This document shows, one piece after another, positions 1-11,360 of a DNA stretch of 64,000 nt. Positions within the stretch are counted from its first letter, which is position 1. The number at the start of each line of letters is the position of its first letter. The translations under genes and the position numbers were made by a program. The notes under the pieces were generated by a model. It was not told the origin of the DNA. It was given only the letters and a program-made list of their open reading frames with translations, and did not search any database. This DNA is from Ophthalmolycus amberensis (Eukaryota; Chordata; Actinopteri; Perciformes; Zoarcidae): assembly GCA_024529925.1 (NCBI GenBank), contig JAFEUB010001116.1, positions 186,001 through 250,000 on the forward strand. Direction: 5' to 3'.

Positions 1-2
1 GT

Positions 3-893
3 AAGATTAGACGTGGTCTGAAATCCATCACTAAGTCAAATCTACAAATCCAGAGGGAAGAGTATTTAAAGTGGATTCAGTTACAATATGAGGAGATGGA
101 AGGTCTCAGAGATCTCAATGATCACTTAGAGAACGAGCTAGAAATAGCGATCAACCAGACTCGGCGAAGTAAACTCAATAAAAAGTTGTTGAAGGCTCAG
201 GAGGAACTCACTGCAAACAAAACAACTGCTGAGCTTCTGCAGGATGAGGTCAGACTCTTGAATCATGAGGCCGATGAAAAGGACAGAGTGCTGGACACGG
301 CTGAACAGGACAACTGTTCTGTGAAAGACCAGCTGGACAAAGTGGAGCTGGAGCTGTTGATGATAAATTTCAACTATGAGACCTTGAAAGATTCCAACGC
401 CGACTTGTCCAACAAATTGGAGGCGGTCATGGCTGAGAAGGAAAAGTTGGAAATAGAGCTGCAGCAATTGCAACGAAACGGTAGCACAGCAACAAAAACA
501 GCTCCAGGACGCCAAGTCACTCACAATAGAAGAGATGATTGTGGAGTCCAATACAAAACAGGAGAACCGTTCTGTGAAAGACCAGCTGGAAAAAGTGGAG
601 TCGAAGCTGTTAAAAAGAAATTTCAAGTATAAGACCGTGAAAGATTCCAAGGCCGAGTTGTCCAGCAAATTGGAGGCGGTCATGGCTGAGAAGGAAAAGT
701 TGGAAATAGAGCTGCAGCATTGCAACGAAACGGTAGCACAGCAACAAAAACAGCTCCAGGACGCCAAGTCACTCACCAAGTCACTCACCACAGAAGAGAT
801 GATTGTGGAGTCCAATAAAAAAGTTGATTTCCACATCCGTGAAAAACAACAATTAAAAGATTTTCTAAAGCAGCTCAACACAAAAATGTCTGA
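3..893 (+). pseudogene. Coiled-coil reading frame open to the left edge, internally duplicated and frameshifted
   Basis: The frame is open from the first bases of the window, so the gene begins further left. The peptide is rich in Glu, Lys, Leu and Gln with heptad-like spacing (EKEKLEIELQ, KAQEELTANKTTAELL), which indicates a long coiled coil. I do not recognise the family. A segment of about 84 codons occurs twice (from about 316 and from about 569). The first copy has one extra base at about 466 (gcagcaattg against gcagcattg in the second copy), which throws the frame off after about 480. The second copy continues in another frame (from 535) to MSEGE at about 893. A possible splice donor (GAAG|gtgaac) sits there, directly before the pyrimidine tract. 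It could be a pseudogene, a live gene with an assembly indel, or a gene nested in an upstream tmcc2 intron. Confidence 0.45.
316..785 (+). repeat. Two-copy tandem duplication inside the coiled-coil frame
   Basis: The block starting gttctgtgaaagaccagctg at 316 recurs at 569, a period of 253 bases. That is 84 codons plus one base. The 3' half of the unit (ttggaggcggtcatggctga onward) is almost identical in both copies, while the middle has diverged by scattered substitutions. A further 12-base duplication (caccaagtcact) follows the second copy at about 774-796. A piece of a third unit (gaagagatgattgtggagtc) begins at about 797. Confidence 0.85.
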
Positions 894-905
894 AGGTGAA
901 CAGAC

Positions 906-1166
906 ACCTCCCCTCCCCTCTCCTCCCCTCCCCTCTCTTCTCCCCTCCTCTCCCCTCCCCTCCCCCCTCCCCTCCTCTCCTCTCCTCCCCCCTCCTCTCC
1001 TCTCCTCTCCCCTCCCCCCTCCCCTCATCTCCTCCCCTCCCCTCTCCTCTCCTCCCCCCTCCTCTCCTCTCCTCTCCCCTCCCCTCCCCTCATCTCCTCC
1101 CCTCATCTCCTCCCCTCTCCTCTCCTCTCCCCTCCTCTCCCCTCCCCTCTCCCCTCCCCTCTCCCT
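906..1166 (+). repeat. Homopyrimidine (C/T) minisatellite tract
   Basis: About 260 bases of almost pure C and T, built from short ccctc and tcctc words and interrupted only by a few 'cat' triplets. The open frames read through it as Pro/Leu/Ser repeats are by-products of composition. It follows directly on the last coiled-coil codons, after a possible donor at 893, so it is probably intronic. Confidence 0.9.
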
Positions 1167-1427
1167 GACTACTGACATAAGGACGGTAAAGTTAGGACAC
1201 AAGAATACTTTGGCTCCAATCCCCCACCCCACCACTGAGCCCAGGGACCCTGAGGCCCAGGTCATATCAAAGAACAAGCAAAAAGCTTCTATGGGGTTTC
1301 AGACGTTCAACCGCCTCCCACCCATCTCCAAAAGGCCAGTGTTGTAGAGTTAAAAACACGCCACTTCCTCCCCCATTGTCCTAGGTCCTGAGCCTGGGGC
1401 CTTACTGCGTGAGTTGTGAGGAGTGGG

Positions 1428-1641
1428 CGACTGTGGCTCAGTGGATAGCAGGGCCGTCTTTAAATCAGAGTTCAAACCCCGGCTCCGGCTCTGCTAGTTG
1501 CATGTCTTGTTTGCATGTCTTGCTTGAGCAAGACACTTAACCCCAAAAATTGCTCCCGTAGCTGTGTCTACGGTGTAGAAATGTGATAGACTTTAGTCGC
1601 TTTGGATAAAAGCGTCTGCTAGATGACTGTAATGTAATGAG
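1428..1641 (+). mobile_element. tRNA-derived SINE
   Basis: The head resembles a tRNA with an A-box-like tgtggctcagtggatag at about 1431-1449 and a B-box-like agttcaaaccccgg at about 1470-1484. The body has gcaagacacttaacccc. The tail has ctttggataaaagcgtctgc, then tagatgactgtaatgtaatg. This tail is widespread in teleost tRNA-derived SINEs. The split promoter supports the + orientation. The exact family name is not assignable by eye. Confidence 0.75.
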
Positions 1642-1749
1642 TTTAGGTTGATGAAACTGAGGAAACGTCAGGCTGTGAGAGTGATTCTTACAGCCCAACG
1701 GTCCTTCAATACACGTCCCGACGCAGAATAGTGAGAGTGATTCTTACAG

Positions 1750-2220
1750 TGTTATGTGGTAGTGTAGTTAGTGGACCCAAACGCACGCACACAGCAGGTT
1801 TACTCCAGCCAAGACTTTATTTAACGGTGCAGGAGCAGTCACAGAATGAACCAACAAAAAACAAAGACTAACTGTCCAACAAACTAAAGTCACTCCGATA
1901 ATCTCCTCCGGAGTCGGGAGGGAAGCTCAACCGAGGCCGGGACAGGTAGCCTCCGGAGTCGGGAGGGAAACTCGACCGCACTCAAAACTAAAGGAACAGA
2001 AAACAAACAGGTAACGATCTTCACTGAATCGGTGTTCAGACTTACGTGACCAGACTGGTAACCGGACGGACTGACGAGGCAGAAGACAATAAGGAGTCGA
2101 AGCGGGTGAAAGACAGTACGACCTGACAATCCCAGACTGCAGGACCAGAGTTTATATAGTGACAGGGGAATCATTAGGGGATGAAGGGGCCCGGAGTGTA
2201 AATCAAATATATTCATTCAA
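1750..2220. repeat. Unclassified interspersed-repeat-like segment
   Basis: It begins gttatgtggtagtgtagtta directly after a 19-base direct repeat (1675-1693 and 1731-1749). The composition and words such as ggacccaaacgcacg and gactttatttaac suggest a transposon fragment. The 18-mer ctccggagtcgggaggga occurs at 1906 and again at 1951. No coding capacity is recognisable. It could be a non-autonomous DNA transposon or retroelement debris. Confidence 0.35.
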
Positions 2221-2807
2221 TGTTAAACACAGCTTATACGCGGATATGTGACTTCTAGTGCAAGAAGGTCAAATACTCCAGACGGGGCATTCATAGCGCT
2301 CGTCTGAACACAGTGAGAAGTATTAGAACTCTGAAGGATAGCTTTTGCCCCAGTTAAATGTCACATAGCCTTACAGAGAACTAGTTTCAACTGCCTGCTC
2401 CGTCTTAGAGATAAAGAGGCGCCCCGCTTATCAAGTCGGCCGGACATAACAATATGCTGCTACATCAACATCCACACATACTGATGATCCAGAGAAGGCG
2501 GTCCCAGGACGTGAGCCAGTGTGGGCGGAAATGCCCAGCGCTCCTACCAGGCCGCTGACAGCTAAACACAGCTCCGCCTGCGACTTTGCCTTAACCAATA
2601 GGCTTCCAGAAGGGAGAACCTATACACCGCATGCGCACTCTGTCTAAGCGCCTTTTAGCTTTTCATTCGCTCCTACAGAGTGAACTGTTCTAGGTCCGTG
2701 CACGTTTAACTGCTGGACATAATACTTCTGTTACAAATAAACCTTATTGCTTGAATTGAGCTAAACGCCTCGACATCAGTCTGTTCACCTGAGTTTCCTC
2801 CTCAACA
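2221..2807 (+). mobile_element. Probable solo LTR of a retroelement
   Basis: A 587-base segment with TG...CA ends (tgttaaacac at 2221, tcctcaaca ending 2807). In order it has a CCAAT-type box (aaccaatagg, about 2592), a TATA-like ctatacaccgc (about 2620) and a poly(A) signal AATAAA at 2736-2741. The spacing is what an LTR with U3, R and U5 would show. No internal gag or pol flanks it. I see no clear target-site duplication (ttcaa on the left, ggagc on the right), so the ends or the whole call could be wrong. Confidence 0.4.
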
Positions 2808-2819
2808 GGAGCAAGGCCC

Positions 2820-3055
2820 TGCTGTGCTCCCTGCTCCCTCCTCCCTCTCTCCTCTCTCTCCTCTGGCCTCAGCGGCACAGAGGCACCTGCACGCCTGCGC
2901 TAAGCTCTCCCATCCCCCCGCCCATTTCCCTCCATCATCTGTCCCTTAGCTCCTACATCCATTATAGGCCAGGACAGCTAGCGTTTGCTTTCAGACTGAG
3001 AGAGAGAGCGTGCGGGAGAGAGGTAAGAGAGAGACGGAGGGAGCATATGACACAA

Positions 3056-3103
<48 letters not shown>

Positions 3104-3360
3104 AACAGATCAGTGCATTAGAGGGAGAGAGAGGAGGGGGGAGGCTGCAAATATCGATGGCACTAACAATGGAGCGTTAGGATCCAGTGAGGTGATAGTC
3201 AGCCATATAAAGGCTGGGGGTAAAGATATTTGAGGAGGGGGGCTCCTCCTCGGTGAGCTCAGGGGGAGGAGGAGGAGGATGGGCCTCGAACACAGACTTG
3301 CAATGGCACTGCAAAAATTGGATTAAAGCAGTATGGTAACGTTTCTAATTTAATTTATTG
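2820..3360 (+). promoter_or_regulatory. Purine/pyrimidine-rich region, possible alternative promoter or 5' UTR upstream of tmcc2
   Basis: A CT-rich stretch (2820-2860) is followed by GC-rich sequence and by GA-rich sequence with a (GA)n run at 3056-3100. A donor-like agag|gtaaga occurs at about 3022. It is the only promoter-like DNA in the 4 kb before the first recognised tmcc2 exon, and short TMCC isoforms are known in vertebrates. The assignment is inference from position only. Confidence 0.25.
3056..3100 (+). repeat. (GA)n microsatellite
   Basis: About 22 uninterrupted GA dinucleotides inside a wider GA-rich region. Confidence 0.95.
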
Positions 3361-5244
3361 CTGTGCTGCTTGTGTCTCATCCTCATGTGTTCGCATCCAC
3401 GCTCGTTGACATCCATCTCATGTCACAGTGTGTCCTCCTGCCGAGTGAAGAAGAGACGGGCATGCCCCTTTTTAATACCACAGACATCTATCATCTCCAT
3501 CCTCATCACAGCCTTCTCTTCCGACCTCCAGGGATTTTTTTTTTTTGATCCATCACCGGATTCATTCCCGTTAGATTTGAGCATTTGCTCCGTGTTTGTT
3601 TCCTGTTGTTTGTTTCCACCCATATGTAACGCCGGACACCGCACCTCCCTCCTCGTATGAGCCATATTTCTCATCGCTGCTGCATATGAATCTGACTTCT
3701 GGGACCAGATCGGGGGACGATTAACCACCAGGGACTCTGCACTCATCTGTTTTTCATCTCTCTCCATTACAATGTGATTGTAACCTACTTTTGTTTATAT
3801 CTATATCTATATATATATATATATGGTAACACTGCCTGCCTCGCGTCGCTCTTGCTCTGATTTATAATAGCACGAGGAGCGCGTGCTCCGATCTCACTGT
3901 CACGCAATTGAAAGACAAATAAATCCCGTCTGTAGAAATTAGAGCAGCGCTATGAGATTTTTTGTCGCTGTCATGTGTTTGTTTGTCTGAGGTCATGCTT
4001 ACAGGGTCTGATTACACTGTTTTGACGTCAGTCAGAGGGTCATTAACAATCCCGCCATCTGCCAAGATGCACATATAGATGATAGCCTACATACGAGGGA
4101 AGCCCCTCGTGCACCAATGAGATGTTTGCTCAGAGATCAATCCGACAGAATGATCCATACCACACTGATATTAACATTCAGAGACACAATATAGAGCAAT
4201 ATCACATATTTAATCATCACTATCATTCCAACTGCACCATGCATGCAGGGTGTTTTACCTTCTTATTCCTCGTGCATACCTTATGCATTTTTAAATGCAT
4301 TTTTAAAGTAACTTGTTTTCTGGTGAAGCAGAGTTTCTGAGGCAGAGCAGGAAGCAGACTAATTATACATCATCTAATTAATGCATGATGGCCTTTCGGT
4401 GTACTCTCCGATGCCTCCACCAAATCAATTATAGGCGTAATTGACTAAATCTCATTTCAGAAGCCAAAGTGATTAACAGGTATCTATTTTTCTTTCGAGT
4501 CTTTCCTCGACGTTTCCTCCCTACAAACTCTGCAATTTGATGATAATCATAGAGAAAATATGGAGAAAGTTAAGTTTTATTTTTGTCAGTTGAGCTTATC
4601 AGCATTTGATAATGTTTCAAATGCATTTATTGAAAAAAACCTGCTCTAATTACATCAAAGTAAATATCTGTTCATTGTTCATTTAGATGTGGACGCTTGA
4701 TCCTCATATTTGTTGAGTTGTATGTTTGTCTCTAGATGTTTGTCACAGTTTTGCATGTTCAGCTGACCTGCTACTCTTGACTAAAATACTCTGTGGATCA
4801 CACTGAAACGAATGAATTAAAGTTGTACCAATTGAACTCGTTGTCGACAGTATTTTCCCGATAGTTAGTTCTAGGAAATGATTGAGTAATGAGTGAGTTG
4901 TAAATGAAAGCCTAAATATTTTTGGAAGGCCAAAAACTAATAAGTAACCCACAGCTTAGTTTGGCTGTTTTGGCGCCATCAGATGGATATTAAGCTTGAG
5001 ATTGACTTATTTTTTCATGCAGAAAGCACAAAGCACAAATAATTTCAATCAGGATGTGACACTGGCCCTTTCACTGTGCCTGTTACTCAAAAATATTCTT
5101 CCTTTTTACTTTGACTTGAATAGATTTCAATACATGCAATGTTCCTTCTTCTTGAGTAAAGTCATGTCAATAATACACTATACTGTGTATTGTAGTACTC
5201 TCTCCACCCCTGATTACCTCCCTCCTGCCCTCTCGCCCCCTCAG
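3361..5244. other. Non-coding stretch upstream of tmcc2 exon
   Basis: AT-rich sequence with a short (TA)n run at about 3800-3824 and no recognisable exon. The frame open from 4996 into the tmcc2 exon is an intronic read-through: its residues before 5245 match nothing in the TMCC family, and a pyrimidine-rich acceptor (ctctcgccccctcag) ends at 5244. Confidence 0.6.
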
Positions 5245-7740
5245 CTGGACAAGAGCGAGGTGGCAACTCTCGGCCTACCCTCCACCACCACCAGCCATGG
5301 AGGCTCTGACAGTAACATCAGTGCGGATGGAGCGCCAGCACCACCAGCAGCAGCAGCAGCAGCATCATCAGCATCAGTATCAGCATCAGCATCAGCGTCT
5401 GGGGTCATAGCCTGTGGGGGTGCAGAGGGTTTCGGGGTTGGCGAGCCACAGCGGACACGTGCTGCCTTAGAGCATCTGCAGCAGAAGGTCCTGAAGGTTA
5501 CCGAGCAGATTCGCGTGGAGCAGGAGGCCCGTGACGACAACGTTGCAGAGTACCTGAAGTTGGCCCACAACGCAGACAAACAGCAGGCGTCCAGGATCAA
5601 GCAGGTGTTTGAGAAGAAGAACCAGAAGTCAGCACAGACCATCGCACACTTGCACAAGAAACTAGAGCACTATCACAAGAAGCTAAAGGAGATAGAGCAG
5701 GTAGGTGAGCAAGTGTGTGTGTGTGTGTGCAGTTAGTTTGTGTACAAACATGTGAAGTATTTGTGTGCAGCTGTTTCTGTACTGTGGCTGTTTTGAATAA
5801 TTATCTCTCAAGGCGGACTCAAACAAGTGTTGAACTATATCTGTGAGGACAGTTGTGTCCAAATATAGACTGATGATTCTCATCTCCTGAACCAATGCAT
5901 CATCCTGTGTCTCACCTTAATGCTCCACAGGGCCTGCTCTCCTCATCTATCTCCCCGCAGTTCTCTCCCTTAACCGAATCTTTCCTACCTTTGAGATCCT
6001 CCACTTCTCTGCTTCCTCATTTCTCTTCCCTCTCTACAGAATGGACCGGCCCGGCAGCCTAAGGATGTCCTGCGGGACATGCAGCAGGGATTAAAGGACG
6101 TTGGGGCTAATGTTCGTGCTGGGATAAGTGGTTTTGGAGGCGGAGTAGTTGAAGGGGTCAAAGGTGGAGTGACTGCCCTCACTCACACAGCCGTGGTCTC
6201 CAAGCCGAGGGAGTTTGCCAGTCTTATCAGGAATAAGTTTGGCAGCGCAGATAACATCGCTCACCTGAAGGACTCACTTGAGGACGGAGTCGGGGGCCAC
6301 TCTGAGGACACCCTGGCACCTCGTGCACTGAGTGGAAGTGCTACTCTGGTCTCCAGCCCAAAGTACGGCAGCGACGACGAGTGCTCCAGCGCCTCTTCCG
6401 GCTCCGCAGCAGGCAGTAATTCAGGTGGTGCAGGGGGAGGAGGGGGACTGTTGGGACCAACCATGGGGAGCCCAAGGCTGGATGGACACCACCATCACCA
6501 CCATCACATGCACAGCTCTTGGGACTCTCTTCTTGAGGGCCTGCAGGAGATCAAAGCCAGTCAGGCGCACATGGAGGACGCCATCGAGGACATGAAGGGT
6601 CAGCTGCAGAGTGACTACTCCTACATGACACAGTGCCTGCAAGAAGAAAGATACAGGTACACATCCCAAAAACAAATTAGAAATACCTTGTCAGTCACAC
6701 TTATGAACTCTTGCGTATGCAATACAGTCCTCACATTTAGTTCACTTGAAAGACAAAACTGGCAGTATTCTATAATTGTTGTTATTGTGAACAAATACCA
6801 TGAAAAGACCTCCATCCGTACGCTGTGCGGGACTTCTATTCCCAGATCCATTTGTTCCTAAAGATATAAATCTTTCAAAACAGTCACAAATATGATCTTT
6901 CTTTACAAAAGGACTTAACCATTTACTTTCCCAGCTGGACATTTTAGTTTTTAATAAATGTTACTCAAACAAGAGCAAATAGCGAATTAATCTGCGGATT
7001 AATGTCCATTTTTGGTGTGCTTGCGAGTAATTACACTTCTTGTCTGTGTTTGTACTGTACATTCAGGTATGAGCGACTTGAAGAACAGCTGAATGACTTA
7101 ACGGAGCTACACCAGAATGAGATGACTAACCTTAAACAGGAGCTCGCCAGCATGGAGGAAAAAGTCGCCTACCAGTCCTACGAGAGAGCAAGAGACATTC
7201 AGGTAAAATCTGATACATTGTTGAAGACATTTAAACCCTTTAAAATTAGCCTTTAATACGTAAGTGTATATCTATGATATTATTTATCCTATAGTTGTCC
7301 TTAATTAAGAGTAAAGCCCTGAAAAACCCACAGGATAATGTGTTCATTCATAATAAAAAAGCTGATTGAGAAAATAACTTTTCAGGGCCTTTAATACAAA
7401 AAAAACAATCCCACTGTGGTTCCTCTGTGTGTGCACACAGGAGGCTGTGGAGTCGTGCCTGACTCGCATCACCAAGCTGGAGCTGCAGCAGCAGCAGCAG
7501 CAGGTCGTGCAGCTGGAGGGAGTGGAGAACGCCAATGCTCGAGCTCTGCTGGGCAAACTCATCAACGTCATCCTGGCGCTCATGGCCGTGCTGCTGGTTT
7601 TCGTCTCCACCTTGGCCAACTTCATCACCCCGCTGATGAAGACCCGAGCCCGGGTGGCCGCCACCGTGCTGCTGACCTTGCTGCTGTTCGTCCTGTGGAA
7701 GCAGTGGGACTTTGTGGAGCCGTGGCTGCTGCCCAGCTGA
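5245..7740 (+). CDS. tmcc2: Transmembrane and coiled-coil domain protein 2 (TMCC2), 3' coding exons
   Basis: Four exons join in frame: 5245-5700, 6040-6656, 7067-7202 and 7441-7740 (stop TGA 7738-7740). All have GT-AG borders. They encode the conserved C-terminal part of the TMCC family. In order this is a first coiled coil (EARDDNVAEYLKLAHNADKQ), the conserved block RQPKDVLRDMQQGLKDVGAN, the motif VVSKPREFASLIRNKFGSAD, a second coiled coil (ERLEEQLNDLTELHQNEM), and two membrane segments (INVILALMAVLLVFVSTLAN and VAATVLLTLLLFVLW). Family members sit in the endoplasmic reticulum and oligomerise through the coiled coils. The 5' exons of the long isoform are not visible. Low-complexity runs (Ala/Ser from gca/tca repeats, a His run near 6487, Gln run near 7486) vary freely in this family. 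TMCC2 rather than TMCC1 or TMCC3 is chosen because of nuak2 and dstyk nearby. Confidence 0.9.
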
Positions 7741-8670
7741 GCTCTCTGAGAGAGACTCCAGTGGGGACCAGAGTGACAAACTCAGTCAGAGACCCACTGA
7801 AGGATCCAGAGACTGAAATAGAACCAGGGCCTCTGTGCTTGTTCCCTTTGAGTGTGATCGTGGAGCGTCTGAGGACAAAACATGGCACTTTTGGATGGAT
7901 CTGGAAATGATCTGGCCTGCAGAGAGTGTTGAGAGCTGTTTACAGAGAAAAAGAACAAAAATGCTCTGCTTGCCAGTTGAGCGACAGAAGACATCATCTC
8001 ATCTCGCCCAGATCTGTTGGTGTTGATGACCAATCATCGATTACATTGCTGTCACCAAAAAACTGAGTTTCTTGCAAGAAATCTTTGGAATTGTCTTTTT
8101 CTAAATATTTATGATACATGAATTACAAAGACTAGAGCAACTTAATAATTAAAAATGCTGATCATGTTCGCCTTCATGTTGAAGCTATATTATATTTGAG
8201 AGGAAAAAGTTTTTTTTCCTTGAATGTTATTGCTCATGCATGTCCTCATATGTGCACTAAGATGCATCTAGCTGGCATGAGTTAACATTTCATTAATGAC
8301 TAAATAAATCTTCTTTAACTGCTGTTGTGCTGTCAGAAATACAGCGCAGATATCTTGTGTCTCAGCTCAGTGTCACTGGTTTGTTTCACATCCTGTTGAA
8401 GCAGTGCTTTTAGACGCATTTCTCTTTTTGTCTTTTTCTCCAAATCGAATGGACCGATTAAAAAAAAGCTGCTGATATCTGCGACAAAGTCACCGTAATA
8501 ATTCTACCACGTGAAATCTGTTCTGTCCATAAATGCTATTTCATAATCACTATTGTAGAACTGGTTCTCACCACACTGTCAAATTAATGGCATGTCAAAT
8601 CGTATCAAAGTTTATATCCAGTTTGCAAAAAATAATTATTGCTGTTTTATTAAACCATGTAAGAAATAAA
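7741..8670 (+). other. tmcc2: tmcc2 3' untranslated region
   Basis: AT-rich sequence after the tmcc2 stop codon. Poly(A) signals AATAAA occur at 8303-8308 and 8665-8670, either of which could end the transcript. There is no other coding signal. Confidence 0.55.
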
Positions 8671-11360
8671 TGATTTCATATGTTAGACTGACCTTGGATA
8701 TATTCGAGACTTTTTGACTGAAATGTTGTCAGACTGGGTTAGAGAGCAACATCTTCCATCGCTTAGAAATTATTATCATGGTAATTATTGTAGCGAACGG
8801 ATTTGTATCAATAGTTAATGAAATATTTTCTAAAGCCATGTAATTCAGTTTTAGGCCTTTAATAATAGCATGGCCACTTACCTTTTGAAAAAGGGCTCGG
8901 AGGAAAGGATAAACTCCAGTCACGGGGATTTTTTTTACAACCTGGCAACCAACCTGGCAACCAAAATGAGTTTGTCTTATTGCTGCTCTATAAATAATTA
9001 GTATGATTTATTTACAGCTAATAAAGCCATTGGATATAACTTATAAAGCCTTGACGAAAGGTGTATTATTAGACAGTGTTGATGCTACTATCTTTGAAAT
9101 ACAAACAAGTGTTGCTTTAAGTAGTACAGCTGATACAGCAGTACAGTTAAATTAGCATTCAGCTAAAACGCTAAGCTGTTAGAACAGCAGCAGAGAACAG
9201 CAGTCAGTGAATTGATGCAAAACGTACCTTAAGTTTGAGAACATCAGCTAACATTAGCTTACTTAAGCTGCTGGTCATACCAGCCCAAGTGAGGCCGCAG
9301 CTGTGTATTCAAATGAACAACAGCGCATTGTAATCTAAAGAAGACTTTTCAATTGTAAGAGGAAGAAAGTGACATTTCTTCTCTTCAAAGTTAGTCTGGC
9401 TTTAAAGACAATAGCAGTCTCATCGTTCACCAACAGAAGTTATGAATGAAATCGTACAAACAAAACATTGTGGTTTACTTTACACTTCCCAGATGTTTGA
9501 TTTATATGATTTGAATCAAATGAATTCAGGATAATCTTCAGAGATTTACATTTAATGACCTCCCCTCATATTTCTGAACCAGATTACAGGTTTCACATCT
9601 TTAAGGAAGCATTAGAGAAGCAGAGTTAATAGATTTCAGATCATCTGCTAATCCTGTGATTCATTTCAGTTCCACTTCACTGCATCCATTATGATGCTAA
9701 ATGTGTGAGATTTATTAATGTTCACTGAACATGTATGTATCCTCCTTTAATGCCGTCAACATAGCTGTTGCAGACATGCTGGCTAAACTAGTGAAGCGAC
9801 GTACAACATGCTCATGACCTGAATGAACCCTCCATCTTTTAATTTAGACAAATGGTGGCGCTGAAGACACCATTCGCTCTAAAAATGAATACAACCCAAG
9901 GATCGTTTCAGATTTGTTTTGTCTTTTTAATAATCACCGTCTGGTAAAACCCATATGACCATTACATTTATGACAGGTATTCTTACAGTACAAGACAGAA
10001 CTCAAAGGGCTCAGAGCCGGTGGCATGGCCACACCTGACCACTGAAAAGTAAGACATTCATCGTCATTAGATTGTTCCAACTTTTACATAGAGTTCAGAA
10101 ATGTATTTTGCGTTTGACTCCTATCAAACACAACAGTTCTTTCTTGATTACCTAGCAAATTCTAAAGACCTTGATAGAAACAGCAGAGTAGAAAAAAACA
10201 TTGTATAACAAGCAGAAGAATTCCTGATTTTATCTTAATTTCCTGTCAAGATGCAAGATGTACAATATATTGCTTTCAGGTGCTCAACTCAAAATGGGTG
10301 CCCCAACACATTCTTCTGTATCGCAGTCTGGCCGTTCACTTGTTTCTCCTGCAGTTAAAACAGAGGAGCGGTGTCTCCGACGCGGGCTCAGACTACCTAA
10401 CCGTTACACCACAGGGGGAGCTGCCATTTAAACAAGATACAGGAGCGTAAAGATGAACAGTCACAAAGATAGGCCCAACGTTAGTAGCCCCTCCTCAGAA
10501 GTGCAGCTTTCCATCACTCAAGTGTTTTCAATGAAGGTGAAACACAGAATGACTACATTCTAAAACTTATAAACTAAAACTAGTCCTGTTCACTTGAGAG
10601 CACAGGCCAAAGGCCTTGATCCTCAGACACAGTATCCAGTCACAGCAGTACAATTGAGGAGAGGACATGATGAAGTACAAACAACACAGGATATGATATT
10701 TCACCAGAATTTAAAAAAAAAGCTGAACAGGAGGCGACACAGAGTCTGGACTTTAGTCGCTGGATTCATTTAATTCCAGTGGAACTACACAATGATGTTG
10801 AAGGAAGTACCTCTTATCATATTTAGTGCATTGGCTATCAAATGTACGGTTATTTAAAAAGCACATAAACAACATGAATGTGATAGAAATGCTCTAAAAT
10901 CCAGAATCCATGTGACCTTCAAATGTGAAATGCTGTTTCAGGAGGAGAGCGCCTGATTGGATCCAGACTCAACAGACACGAGCCCGATCGCATTGAGAAA
11001 CACGGACACACAAGGTGGTGTTCAGCAGGACAGAGTCGGACCTGCTCCCACAGCCTTCGGGCCATTAGCCGATATGCTGGTCCCACAGGCCAAAGGAAGC
11101 CGTGGCCTCATTTATGAAAAGGTTTTTAACAAAATCCAAAGCCACCCATTAGAACATTTAAATTGAATTATCATTTCCTTCTGGATTATGCTGCTAAAAT
11201 GTTCACCGTGACTCATGATTGTGGCTGTCCTACTGGCCTCGTTGCTATCTTTTTTTAGTAAATCTAGTAAAAGTGATTGCTTAAATGAGATCCGGGAAAA
11301 CGTTTTCATAAATGCAGCCTTAAGTTGCCCAAAACAGGTCGACATCACAGCGAGCGGTAC
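8671..11360. other. Gene-free stretch between the convergent tmcc2 and usp49 genes
   Basis: No exon is recognisable. The right part probably holds the usp49 3' UTR on the minus strand. The peptide encoded near 10957-11166 matches nothing I know. A tRNA-like minus-strand sequence near 10330-10420 is treated under rejected items. Confidence 0.5.

Noticed and set aside
896..1347. Long Pro/Leu/Ser open frames on the plus strand and Gly/Arg/Glu frame on the minus strand
   Set aside because: Translation of the homopyrimidine tract in all frames gives long open frames by composition alone.
4996..5244. Upstream in-frame extension of the tmcc2 exon starting at a Met
   Set aside because: Residues match no TMCC protein, and a good splice acceptor ends at 5244, so it is intron.
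10330..10425. tRNA-like sequence on the minus strand (tccccctgtggtgtaacggt, ttaggtag)
   Set aside because: The first 20 bases resemble an acceptor stem and A box, but there is no B box (GGTTCGAAT type) at the expected distance and no closing stem. At best it is a decayed SINE head.
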